Assembly: GCA_963736975.1 (NCBI GenBank)
Contig: CAVTQY010000002.1
Location: 248,001 to 312,000, forward strand
Direction of reading: 5' to 3'
DNA length: 64,000 nt
Source of the DNA: CAVTQY01 sp963736975
GTDB taxonomy: Bacteria > Pseudomonadota > Alphaproteobacteria > Acetobacterales > Acetobacteraceae
Shown here: positions 54,259 to 63,089 of the stretch, piece by piece
Position numbering within the stretch: position 1 is the first letter of the stretch
How the letters are laid out: each line of letters opens with the position of its first letter
Translations under genes and position numbers: made by a program
Notes under the pieces: generated by a model
Database searches by the model: none
Told to the model about the DNA's origin: nothing
The model's input: only the letters and a program-made list of their open reading frames with translations

Positions 54259-54639
54259 TTGCTCGACACCCATATGCTGCTCTGGGCCGTGTCGGATCCA
54301 GCCCGGCTGAACGGCCGGGTGCGTGACGCCATCACTTCCGCCGAAAACCTGGTGTTTGTCAGTACCGTCACGGCGTGGGAAATCGCGATCAAACGTGCGC
54401 TCGGCCGACTTGAGTTTCCAATCGATCGCTTCGACGACGTTCTGACGACGTTGCGATGCGAGACGTTGCCAATTCAACCGTCCCACGCGATCGCCGCAGG
54501 AGGTCTGCCGCCGCATCACGGCGATCCATTTGATCGCATGCTTGTCGCCCAGGCTCGTCTGGAACATTTAACTGTGGTGACCGCGGACCCTGCTTTCGCA
54601 CGCTATGATATCCCCGTTCTGGGACGGGGCGGATCATGA
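54259..54639 (+). CDS. PIN-domain toxin (VapC-like)
   Basis: About 126-129 residues. PIN-domain acidic residues: Asp in LLDTHMLLWAVSD, Glu in STVTAWEIAIKRALGRL, and the Asp pair region DPFDRMLVAQARLEHLTVVT with a final Asp in TADPAFARYDIPVL. A CTG at 54250 would give the usual MRLLLDTH N-terminus; TTG 54259 is the conservative choice. A ribonuclease toxin paired with the preceding Phd-type antitoxin. Confidence 0.87.
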   Translation: MLDTHMLLWAVSDPARLNGRVRDAITSAENLVFVSTVTAWEIAIKRALGRLEFPIDRFDDVLTTLRCETLPIQPSHAIAAGGLPPHHGDPFDRMLVAQARLEHLTVVTADPAFARYDIPVLGRGGS

Positions 54640-54656
54640 CTTAGGAAAATTATAGC

Positions 54657-55955
54657 ATGACAAGTGAATCCGACCTCCTCGCCAACGCAGCCCGCTACAG
54701 CTTCCGGGCACGGATGGACAAGAAGACCGCCGAAGGCCCGGTCTTCGCCTCCGCCAGCGCTTCCATCGTCACCGATGTAAACGGTAAGCAATATCTCGAT
54801 TTCAACTCCGGTCAGATGTGCGCCGCGCTCGGCCACAACCATCCGACCGTCGTCGCCGCTATCAAGACCGCCTGCGACACCATGCTGCACGCCCACAGCA
54901 GCTACTACAACGTCAATGAAATCACGCTTGCCGGCCGCCTGGGCCGGCTGATGCCCGATCCGCTGCAAAAGAGCCTGTTCGGCGAGTCCGGTTCCGATGC
55001 CAACGAAATGGCAATGATGATTGCCCGCCTCTACACGGGCGGCTGGGAAATCGCCAGCCCGCATATCAGCTTCCACGGCCTGTCGGACGCCACACGCGCA
55101 GTTACTTTCGCCGGCTGGCATGCCGGCCACGGGCCGCTGCCGGACGGCACGCGCGCCCTGGTCGCGCCCTATTGCTACCGTTGTCCGCTCAACCAAACCT
55201 ATCCCGGCTGCGACTTCGCCTGCCTGAAAACCAGCTTCGAGCTGCTCGACGCGCAATCCACCGGCCGTCCGGCCGCGGTCATCACCGAGCCGCTGTTCAG
55301 CGCCGGCGGTGTCGTCGAACCGCCGCCGGGCTGGCTCAAACGCCTGGCCGAGCTCTGCCACGAACGCGGCATGCTGCTGATCCTCGACGAAGAACAGACC
55401 GGCCTCGGCAAGCTCGGCACGCTGTTCGGCTTCGAAGCCGAAGGCGTCGTCCCGGACATCGTCACCATCGCCAAGCATTTCGGTGGCGGCATCGGCATCA
55501 GCGCCGTCACCACCACGGCGACGATCGAGGAGAAGGTGGTCGCGCAGGGTTACGCCGCGACGCATTCGCACGCCAACGACCCGCTGATCTGCGCCGCCGG
55601 CCTCGCCAGCCTCGACGTGATCGAGCAAGAGGACATTCCCGCCAAAGCCCGGCGCATCGGCGCGCAGATGCACGAGCGCCTCACCGCCCTGCAGCAGCGG
55701 TACGACATCATCGGCGATGTGCGCGGCCGCGGGCAGCTCATGGGCATCGAGCTGGTGCGCGACCGGCAGAGCAAAGTACCGGCGACTGACGAAGGCCGCC
55801 GCATCGGCCGTCTGTGCTTCGAGAACGGCCTGATCTTCAGTCTGCGCCGCAACGGCAGCGTGCTGCGTTTCGTCCCACCCGCAACCACCACAGAAGCACA
55901 GATCGACCACGCGATGGACCTGCTCGGCCGGGTGCTGGAGGTTGTCAGCGCTTAG
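54657..55955 (+). CDS. Class III PLP aminotransferase (2,2-dialkylglycine-decarboxylase-like)
   Basis: 432 residues. Fold-type I class III enzyme: YLDFNSGQMCAALGHNHPTV, LFGESGSDANEMAMMIARLY, LLILDEEQTGLGKLGTLFGF (Asp/Gln contacting PLP) and VTIAKHFGGGIGISAVTTTA with the Schiff-base Lys in IAKHFGG. An insert with Cys/Pro (APYCYRCPLNQTYPGCDFAC) is typical of the dialkylglycine decarboxylase and related aminotransferase group. The true substrate is open. Confidence 0.9.
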   Translation: MTSESDLLANAARYSFRARMDKKTAEGPVFASASASIVTDVNGKQYLDFNSGQMCAALGHNHPTVVAAIKTACDTMLHAHSSYYNVNEITLAGRLGRLMPDPLQKSLFGESGSDANEMAMMIARLYTGGWEIASPHISFHGLSDATRAVTFAGWHAGHGPLPDGTRALVAPYCYRCPLNQTYPGCDFACLKTSFELLDAQSTGRPAAVITEPLFSAGGVVEPPPGWLKRLAELCHERGMLLILDEEQTGLGKLGTLFGFEAEGVVPDIVTIAKHFGGGIGISAVTTTATIEEKVVAQGYAATHSHANDPLICAAGLASLDVIEQEDIPAKARRIGAQMHERLTALQQRYDIIGDVRGRGQLMGIELVRDRQSKVPATDEGRRIGRLCFENGLIFSLRRNGSVLRFVPPATTTEAQIDHAMDLLGRVLEVVSA

Positions 55956-56127
55956 CACTACTTCGGCAGATTGTAGGTGGCGGCCGGAGCGGCCTGGAAC
56001 AGTGCGGACATCGGGCGGACGCGTGCGGCATGGGGTGGCCGATGATTGCCTGCCGGACCGCTGGAAGCGTTGGCTGTGGCGGTGGCCCTGGGAAGCGTTT
56101 TTTCCCGCCGGCCGCACCCGAGCCGGC

Positions 56128-56800
56128 TCACCGCTGGAGCGGCGTTTCGCCGACCAACCGGACTTCGTCGCCAGGCATGTGCTGGGCGCCCATGTCGCCG
56201 ATGCGCTGCGTAGGTCCGCCTGCGACCCGCACACGCACAGCGGTAAACCGCGGAGCCAGACGCCCCTTTGTGCCACGACACCAGCTGATCAAGCGGCAGG
56301 TTGCGCCCGCGAGCATGCTCTCTACGGCGATTGACGGACTGTCCGGGATGTGTCGCTGCGCGGCCGGCCACGGCCGGTGGCAGCAAAGATCAGTGACACC
56401 TCCGCTGGGTAGCCCTTCTGATGACGCGGGACGCCTACGGCCCAATGCAATTCCCGCTCGTTGAGCGCATGACGAAATGCCGCGCTCAGGCCATATCCCG
56501 CGTCGGCCAGAACGCAGCCAAACCGCGCGCTTCCTGCCCTGATCCGGTCGATCTCCGCGATGGCGACTCGGGCTTGCTGCGGAAGGCCTGCCATTCAGCG
56601 GGAACCGTGCCCGCGTCAGGCGAGCCGGATCGCTGTCCAGCTTTCCGGCAGGAACAGCCGAAGGCCGACCATCAAACGGAACCTCGCCGCTTGCGAGCGT
56701 GAGGGAGGCCATGGTTTGCCAGTTCGCGGTCTGACCCAACGCCGGCCGCCTCGGGGCGGCGGTGCGGCGGTTACAAGAGCCGCGAACCGACGCTGAAATC
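56128..56800 (-). pseudogene. Remnant of an IS4/IS701-type DDE transposase
   Basis: Two frames carry transposase text. One reads ARVAIAEIDRIRAGSARFGC then VLADAGYGLSAAFRHALNER and VGVPRHQKGYPAEVSLIF. After a shift near 56330 the other reads VESMLAGATCRLISWCRGTK and GRLAPRFTAVRVRVAG, then DMGAQHMPGDEVRLVGE, where it ends. Upstream, TANWQTMASLTLASGEVPFD fits the preceding part of the same family. The VLADAGYG block carries a catalytic Asp. The C-terminal region with the catalytic Glu is gone. Several shifts and a truncation make it inactive. Confidence 0.65.
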
Positions 56801-57316
56801 CGCTTGCTCCTCTGGCTTGCTCTGCGGATGCTGCGGACGCACTCGGTGTGACGGTGCCGAGTTAGTTCAGGATGACGCGGATGTCGCCCTACTGACCGTC
56901 GCGGCCCCATTGGCTCAGGCGACGTCGCGGCTCTGCGGCCGGTACGCGGCGCCGGCCGGTGCGCGACAAACAGCACGAGCCCGAGTCCAACCGCAACAAT
57001 GACCAGCGCGAGCAGCAGCCATTTGAGCAGCGACCGCCGCGTCCGGATCGGCCGCGACACAGGCGGGGCCTCGGGTCGAAATCGACCCGGTCAACTCGGT
57101 CATCCATCCATTGCAGTCTGTTGAACCGAAGCAAGGTATGAAACCGAGTACATTCCTTTCCCCCCCCGTGGCGGCCATGTGGCGACCAGCCCATCGCAGA
57201 TGTATCGATCCCACAATGTGGTGACGCAGGATCGCGCCCAATATGGGTCGGACAACCGGCCCAGTACATGACGGAAAGTGACAGGGCAGTGCGGAAGGGC
57301 GCGTGCCTCCGCCGGC
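56801..57316. other. Gene-poor spacer with a possible membrane-protein fragment
   Basis: About 515 bp without a supported complete gene. On the minus strand at about 56935-57060 a frame reads RSLLKWLLLALVIVAVGLGL, a plausible single TM helix, but it runs straight into unrelated sequence. It may be the start of a small membrane protein interrupted by the IS remnant. Nothing else is evident. Confidence 0.3.
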
Positions 57317-58702
57317 TTACAACTCCGGCCGGCGATCGCGGGTGCCGGCGGCCCGCTCGAAGTGGTGCCCGAGGCGCAGGATCGCCGCCTCGCCCCAGGC
57401 CCGCCCCATTATCTCGAGCCCCAGGGGCAGGCCGGCGGCAGTGAAGCCAGCGCACACCACCAGGGACGGGATTGCCGCGACATTGGCCACCGTGGTCAGG
57501 AACGGCCGAGCGAAGCCGTCATCGGGGCGCTGTTCCGTCAGCAGCGGGGCCGCGGTGGACGTAGGCGCCGAAACCAGCACGTCGAACCGGTCGAACAGCT
57601 TGGCGGTGACCGCGATCAGGTCGCTTCGCCGGCGCTGCGCGGCCAGGTAATCAGCGGCCCGGATCAGCGCGCCGCCCAGCACCCGGACACGGAACACGCG
57701 CGAGTAGTCGTCGAGCCGCGTTTTCAGCATGGGCTCATGCAGCGCATAGGCCTCGGCGCTGATGATGACCCGCCCCACCGCATTGTATTCCTGAACCGGC
57801 GGCAGGGTCGCTTCTTCCACCCGGCAGCCGATGTCGCGCAGCACCGCGGCGGCCTTGGTCATCGTCTGCAGGATCTCCGTCGTAGCGGGCACGTCATGCT
57901 CGTAAAACCGGCGCAACAGGCCGACGCGCATGCCCTTCACCGGGGCGCCCAGGATGCGTGCATAGGCCACCGGCGGAACGGCAACCGATGCCGGATCTTC
58001 CGCATCGTAGCCGGCCAGCGCGTCGAGCAGGATGGCGCAGTCCTGCGCGGTCCAGGCCATCGGGCCAACCGTGTCGAGGCTTGGGGCGAGCGGGATCACG
58101 CCGCGGCGGGACACCAGCCCCGGCGTTGGCTTCAGTCCGGCGATTCCGCAATAGGCCGCCGGCAGGCGGATTGAGCCGCCGGTGTCGGAGCCGAGGGCGC
58201 CAAGCACGAGGCCGGCCGCCACGGCCGCGCCTGATCCGGAACTCGATCCGCCGGTGAACCGGCGCAAATCCCATGGATTGCGCGCCGGCGGCCAGGGCAG
58301 GTCAAGTGCCGGGCCGCCGATCGCGAACTCATGCGTCGCCAGCTTGCCCAGCATCACCGTCCCGGCGCCACGCAGACGATGGACAGCCTCGGCATCGTGT
58401 GCCGGCACATTGCTCGCCAGCAGCTTCGAATGCGCCGTGGTGAGGATCCCCGCAGTCTCGTAGATGTCCTTGTAAGCAATGGGAATACCGAGCAGCGGGC
58501 CCTTGCGGCCGGTGCCGAGCGCACGGCCGGCGGCGCGGGCCGCGGCCAGTGCCTCGCGCTCCGTGACGGTGATGAAGCTGTTCAACTTAGGGTCCAGCTC
58601 GGCGATCCGCGCCAGCAAGGTGCGGGTGAGTTCGAGTGGCGAGATTTTTTTTGCGGCGATGAGGCGGGCGGCCTCGGCGATGGTGAGAGCGGGCCCCCTC
58701 AT
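57317..58702 (-). CDS. Amidase-signature-family hydrolase
   Basis: 461 residues with the complete Ser-cisSer-Lys triad: Lys78 (GIPIAYKDIYETAG), the cis-Ser in FTGGSSSGSGAAV (153-154) and nucleophile Ser177 (GSDTGGSIRLPAAYCG). Similar to GatA and to AtzE/allophanate-type hydrolases. The next gene on the same strand (upstream) encodes a GatC/AtzG-like partner whose stop overlaps this start by 4 bp, so a two-subunit amidase is likely. Confidence 0.92.
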   Translation of the reverse strand: MRGPALTIAEAARLIAAKKISPLELTRTLLARIAELDPKLNSFITVTEREALAAARAAGRALGTGRKGPLLGIPIAYKDIYETAGILTTAHSKLLASNVPAHDAEAVHRLRGAGTVMLGKLATHEFAIGGPALDLPWPPARNPWDLRRFTGGSSSGSGAAVAAGLVLGALGSDTGGSIRLPAAYCGIAGLKPTPGLVSRRGVIPLAPSLDTVGPMAWTAQDCAILLDALAGYDAEDPASVAVPPVAYARILGAPVKGMRVGLLRRFYEHDVPATTEILQTMTKAAAVLRDIGCRVEEATLPPVQEYNAVGRVIISAEAYALHEPMLKTRLDDYSRVFRVRVLGGALIRAADYLAAQRRRSDLIAVTAKLFDRFDVLVSAPTSTAAPLLTEQRPDDGFARPFLTTVANVAAIPSLVVCAGFTAAGLPLGLEIMGRAWGEAAILRLGHHFERAAGTRDRRPEL

Positions 58703-58953
58703 CGCCCGCTTCGTGCTCGCTTGCGAACGGGCGGTTTGGCCGTGGTGGTGGCTGGCGGTGGAACGCGGAAGGCACAGGCCGCATCATCGGCCAGCGGCCG
58801 GTCGTGCGGGAGGGCGGCGATCAGACCCGCAAGCTGACGCCAGGCAAGCACGAGGTCGGCCATCTGTCCGGGATTGAGCGTCAGCCCCGCTCGTCCAACC
58901 ATTGCCTGCATCTCTGCCGGGCTCACAGGCGGCAACGGCCTGGGCTCTGGCAT
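58699..58953 (-). CDS. AtzG/GatC-like small subunit of the amidase
   Basis: 84 residues. PPVSPAEMQAMVGRAGLTLN, then PGQMADLVLAWRQLAGLIAA, and a Pro-rich tail with AFRVPPPAT resemble the small helical DUF4089/AtzG proteins that wrap around AtzE-type amidases. The ATGA overlap with the amidase gene and the small size support that role. Similarity is short, so confidence is moderate. Confidence 0.65.
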   Translation of the reverse strand: MPEPRPLPPVSPAEMQAMVGRAGLTLNPGQMADLVLAWRQLAGLIAALPHDRPLADDAACAFRVPPPATTTAKPPVRKRARSGR

Positions 58954-59131
58954 GCGAATCGAGCCCCCTTCGGAATAGACCCAAAGCCTTTATCCAGCCG
59001 CGCCTCTCGGGGCAAGGGCTTGTGCAGGCATGCTGAGCCGGATCGAGGGGTCTCCTTGCCATCGTGCGCTCGCTCCGTTAGCATTGCTCCTCGATAACAA
59101 TACTGCGTACAGGGAGGCACCGGGGATCATC

Positions 59132-59953
59132 ATGGCCGCGGTGGCCGCGAATACCGGCACGCCCGAGCCGCCTCAACTCAGTGTTGACGGCGTCAGCCTC
59201 CGCTTCGGCGGCGTCACTGCGATTGAGGACTTATCGCTCATGGTGCGCCGTGGCGAGCTGCGCTCCATCATCGGCCCCAACGGTGCCGGCAAGACCTCGT
59301 TGCTCAATCTCATAAGCGGCTTCTATCCGCCCGGCCGTGGGACAATCCGCCTCGAGGGCGCCGAGATCACGCGGCTCCGTCCCTCACGCATCGCCGCTCT
59401 CGGAGTGGCCCGCACGTTTCAAAACATTGCGCTGTTCCGGGGCCTGACCGTGCTCGACAACATCATGCTCGGACGGCACGTGCATATGCGCTCGGGTGTG
59501 TTCAGCTCGATCCTGTATTGGGGGTTGGCGCAGAAGGAAGAGATTGCGCATCGCGCGCGGGCGGAAGAGCTGATCGAGCGCTTGCGCCTCGGTGAGGTGC
59601 GCAAACAGCCGACGGCATCACTGCCCTATGGGCTGCGCAAGCGGGTCGAACTTGCTCGTGCACTCGCCCTCGAGCCTCGTGTGCTGCTGCTGGACGAGCC
59701 GATGGGCGGGATGAACCAGCAGGAAAAAGAGGAAATGGCCCGCCTCGTCCTCGACGTGAACGAGCGCTGGGGCACCACGGTGATCCTGATCGAGCATGAC
59801 ATGGCAGTTGTGATGGACATCTCCGACCGGGTAACCGTGCTCGATCGCGGCCGGATGATCGCAGAGGGCACGCCGGCCGAAGTGCAGGACGACCCTGCCG
59901 TGATCCGCGCCTATCTCGGCGCCGGTCGGGTGCGGCCGGCGCAGGCGGCATGA
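59132..59953 (+). CDS. livG: Branched-chain amino-acid-type ABC ATPase LivG (second operon)
   Basis: About 273 residues from ATG 59132 (AGGGAGG upstream). Walker A GPNGAGKTSLLNLI, signature LPYGLRKRVELARALALEP, Walker B VLLLDEPMGGM, H-loop LIEHDMAVVMD. LivG type with the long insert after the Q-loop (HVHMRSGVFSSILYWGLAQK). The stop overlaps the next gene by 4 bp. This LIV-type importer differs in gene order from the one at 13301-16635. Confidence 0.92.
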   Translation: MAAVAANTGTPEPPQLSVDGVSLRFGGVTAIEDLSLMVRRGELRSIIGPNGAGKTSLLNLISGFYPPGRGTIRLEGAEITRLRPSRIAALGVARTFQNIALFRGLTVLDNIMLGRHVHMRSGVFSSILYWGLAQKEEIAHRARAEELIERLRLGEVRKQPTASLPYGLRKRVELARALALEPRVLLLDEPMGGMNQQEKEEMARLVLDVNERWGTTVILIEHDMAVVMDISDRVTVLDRGRMIAEGTPAEVQDDPAVIRAYLGAGRVRPAQAA

Positions 59954-61080
59954 GCACACCAGGTACTCTGCCGCAATACCTGCTGCACAATGCTGCGATC
60001 ATGCCGCAGCGTATGGCGTTCCGTGAGAGACGGCGCGGCATCTGGCAACCACTAACGTGGCAGGCGTACGCCGATACGGTGCGAGGAATTGCCGCCTGGC
60101 TCGCCGCGCAGGGCTTCGCGCCAGGCGGACGACTTGCGGTGCTAGGAGAGAACAGGCCACAGCTTTATGCCGCGATGCTAGCCGCACAAGCATTGGGAGG
60201 CACCGGCGTGCCGCTGCATCCCGAGGCCGAGGGCGGGCGCATCGCACAGATCCTGCGCGACTGCCGCGCCTCGGTCGCCATCACCGAGGATTTGAACCAA
60301 GCCGAGATGCTGCTGGCAGCACGCGACCGCATGCCGGACCTGGCACTTGTCACGGCGCTGTCCGAGCTTCCGCAACTGCGAGACGCGGGCGCGCATCCGA
60401 CGGGATCGGTCGATGCCTATATCGCACAGCGCGCACCGCAGGACGTCGCATTGCTGCTGTACCCGTGGGAGCCGGACAAGCTGCCGCGACCCATAGTGCT
60501 GACGCATGCCGACCTGCTCAGCGCCGCCGATACCGTCATCGCGACCGAGGATGTTCGGCCGGACGATCGAGCGTTCGCTTACCTGCCGCTCGCATCGTTC
60601 GAGGACGCCATCCACACCCAGGCTTTGGCGCTCAAGATTGGTTTCTCTTGCAACTGCCCCGAGGGTCCGGATACCGTGCCGCGCGACCTGCGCGAGATCG
60701 GCCCTACCATCCTGATTGCTCCGCCACGGCTGTTCGAGCTGATGGCGGCCCGGCTCGACGCCAGCGCGTCTGCCGCCAGTCCATTAAAACGGCAACTCTA
60801 TTTCCGCTTTACCCGTCTGGCCGAGGAGGCCCAGCAACGGCGAGAAATGGGCCTGGATGTGCCGCTCCGCCTCAGAATCGCGCGTCTGGCAGGAGAGCTT
60901 GTGGTTTACGCTCCGGCGCGTGATCAGCTCGGCGTGGGCCGGGCACGCTGGGTGCATCTTGGCGACGGGTCGCTGGCACCAACCCTGGCGCGACGTTTCC
61001 GCGCGATCGGGGTGCCTCTCCGGCACGCCGGCGACAGAGACCCGGCTGCGGTCCCGACCGAGACGCCGGTGCATGTTTGA
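59950..61080 (+). CDS. Degenerate, truncated AMP-binding (acyl-CoA-synthetase-like) protein
   Basis: 376 residues. The first ~300 align with the N-terminal domain of long-chain acyl-CoA synthetases (LPQYLLHNAAIMPQRMAFRE, GRLAVLGENRPQLYAAMLAA, GGTGVPLHPEAEGGRIAQIL). The ATP-binding P-loop, normally YTSGTTGxPKG, reads LLYPWEPDKLPRPIVLTHAD. The protein stops where the YGxTE adenylate motif should begin (FRAIGVPLRHAGDRDPAAV). The swivelling C-terminal domain is absent. It has no adenylation chemistry left as far as I can see. The gene is translationally coupled on both sides (4 bp and 8 bp overlaps), which suggests it is still expressed. Confidence 0.8.
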   Translation: MSTPGTLPQYLLHNAAIMPQRMAFRERRRGIWQPLTWQAYADTVRGIAAWLAAQGFAPGGRLAVLGENRPQLYAAMLAAQALGGTGVPLHPEAEGGRIAQILRDCRASVAITEDLNQAEMLLAARDRMPDLALVTALSELPQLRDAGAHPTGSVDAYIAQRAPQDVALLLYPWEPDKLPRPIVLTHADLLSAADTVIATEDVRPDDRAFAYLPLASFEDAIHTQALALKIGFSCNCPEGPDTVPRDLREIGPTILIAPPRLFELMAARLDASASAASPLKRQLYFRFTRLAEEAQQRREMGLDVPLRLRIARLAGELVVYAPARDQLGVGRARWVHLGDGSLAPTLARRFRAIGVPLRHAGDRDPAAVPTETPVHV

Positions 61081-61961
61081 CTGGACGTTTACCCTGGTGC
61101 TGGTGGCGAACGGCCTGCTGGTCGGGATGATGTATGCGCTGATCGCGCTGGGCTTCGTGCTGGTTTACAAGGCCACCGAGGCATTCAACTTTGCTCAAGG
61201 CGAGTTTGTGATGTTCGGCGGTTTCATCGCCGCCGCAGCGATCACTGTGCTGCCCTGGTGGGTTGCCACGTTGCTCGCCGTCGCCGGGATGGTGGCGTTC
61301 TGCTTTGGGCTGGAACGTCTCGTGCTGCGTCCGCTGCTCGGGCGGCCGATCATCGCCGTCATCATGGCAACGATCGGCGTTGCCTCGTTGCTGCGTGGCG
61401 TTGCCACGTTGGCCTTTGGCCCCGGCACGCGGGCGATCACGCTGCCGGTCCCGGATAACCCTCTCTTTATCGGCCCGGTGATGCTGCCGCCGATCGATCT
61501 TGTCGGCGCCGTCGTCAGTATCCTCTTCTTCGTCGGCTTCACCTGGTTCTTTCTGCATACACGCATGGGACTAGCCATGCGCGCGGTAGCGGACAATCAG
61601 CAAGTCGCCTCCGCCATGGGGATCGACGTGCGGCGCTATGCCGCGCTTGCCTGGGCGATGACCGGCGTCGTCTCCGCGCTCGGCGGCGTTATCTGGGGCG
61701 CGCTGCTGGGGGTCGATAATCAACTTGCGTTGGTGGGACTGAAGGTATTCCCGGTGGTGATCCTGGGCGGCTTCGAGTTCGATTGCCGGAGCGGCGGTCG
61801 GTGGCCTGATCGTCGGCGTGGTTGAAAGTCTCTCTGCCGGCTATCTCGACCCGCTGGTGGGCGGGGGCACCAAGGACTTCATGCCATACGTGCTAATGAT
61901 CGCCGTGCTGATGGTTCGCCCCTACGGCATCTTCGGCAAGATCGCGGTGCAGCGGGTTTAG
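61073..61961 (+). pseudogene. livH: LivH-type permease with one frameshift
   Basis: ATG 61073 (overlapping the upstream stop by 8 bp) opens a LivH permease: LLVGMMYALIALGFVLVYKA, FNFAQGEFVMFGGFIAAAAI, VADNQQVASAMGIDVRRYAA, LKVFPVVILGGFE. Near 61770 an extra T (GAGTTCGATTG for GAGTCGATTG) shifts the frame. The correct frame continues SIAGAAVGGLIVGVVESLSA and FMPYVLMIAVLMVRPYGIFG to TAG 61959-61961. Removing the base gives a normal 295-residue permease. Confidence 0.85.
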
Positions 61962-61964
61962 GGC

Positions 61965-63089
61965 ATGTTCTATCGCGCGGCCGGCACGTTCAAGACCAGC
62001 TACGCCGCCGATATGGCTTTTTATCCGCTGCCGGTGTCGCGCTGGGCGGTAGCGGGTCTGCTCGTGCTGCTGGTCATCCTGCCGCCGCTCTTTGCCTCGG
62101 ACTACATGCTCGCCGTTCTCGATCTGATCCTCGTCGCCGTTGTGGGTGCGGTCGGGCTCAATCTGCTCACTGGCAATACCGGGCTGATTTCAATCGGCCA
62201 GGGCGGCTTCATGGCGGTGGGTGCCTACACAGCCGCCAACCTGGTCGTCCGCGTACACGCTCCGTTCTGGATCGCGCTGCCGGCCGCCGGAGCCGTGACG
62301 GCGCTGGTCGGCACAATGGTCGGCATCCCCTCGCTGCGCATCAGGGGGCTCTATCTCACGATCGCCACCCTGGCGGCGCAGTTCATCATCGAGTGGATGA
62401 TCAATCATGTCACCTGGATCTCCGGCGGTATCCAGGCGACCATCCAGATGCCGCCGCCGGTGGTGGTTGGCCACGCTGTTCACACGCAGGCGGGCTTCTT
62501 TCTGTTTCTGCTGCCGTTCGCCGCGGTCGCCGTGATCGCGGCGAAGAACATCGAGCGGACCCGGCTCGGCCGCGCCTTCATAGCGGTGCGCGACCAGGAC
62601 ATCGCGGCGGAGATCATCGGCATCAACATCTTCCGTATCAAGCTGATCGCTTTCGCGATCTCCTCGTTCTATGCCGGCGTCGCCGGCGCGCTGTACAGTT
62701 ACTATCTCGGCATCGCCAATTACGAGCAGTTCCAGATCGACGTATCGATCGATTACCTGGCGATGGTGATCATCGGTGGGCTTGGCTCAGTGACCGGCTC
62801 GATCCTCGGCGCGGCCTTCATCACGCTGCTGCCCGTGGTCACTCGCCGCGTGCTGGAGGCGCTGAGCGGCCTGTTCCCCACCGGCCTCGATGTCGTCGGG
62901 ATCGTGCCGGACTTGCGACTCTGCCTGTTCGGCGGCCTGATCATCCTGTTTCTGATCGCCGAGCCCGAGGGGCTCGACCGGCTGTGGCGCAACGTACGGA
63001 CCTACTTTCGAACGTGGCCGTTCTCGGTACTGAACCCAAGACGGCGAAACAACAGGAGGAGACAATGCAGACAACGCGACGGACAGTGA
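61965..63089 (+). CDS. livM: LivM-type permease (second operon)
   Basis: 374 residues. LivM blocks: VGLNLLTGNTGLISIGQGGF, PSLRIRGLYLTIATLAAQFI, RAFIAVRDQDIAAEIIGINI and VIIGGLGSVTGSILGAAFIT. It has a longer cytosolic tail than usual (SVLNPRRRNNRRRQCRQ), caused by reading through the next gene's ribosome-binding site; it overlaps that gene by 25 bp. Confidence 0.92.
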   Translation: MFYRAAGTFKTSYAADMAFYPLPVSRWAVAGLLVLLVILPPLFASDYMLAVLDLILVAVVGAVGLNLLTGNTGLISIGQGGFMAVGAYTAANLVVRVHAPFWIALPAAGAVTALVGTMVGIPSLRIRGLYLTIATLAAQFIIEWMINHVTWISGGIQATIQMPPPVVVGHAVHTQAGFFLFLLPFAAVAVIAAKNIERTRLGRAFIAVRDQDIAAEIIGINIFRIKLIAFAISSFYAGVAGALYSYYLGIANYEQFQIDVSIDYLAMVIIGGLGSVTGSILGAAFITLLPVVTRRVLEALSGLFPTGLDVVGIVPDLRLCLFGGLIILFLIAEPEGLDRLWRNVRTYFRTWPFSVLNPRRRNNRRRQCRQRDGQ

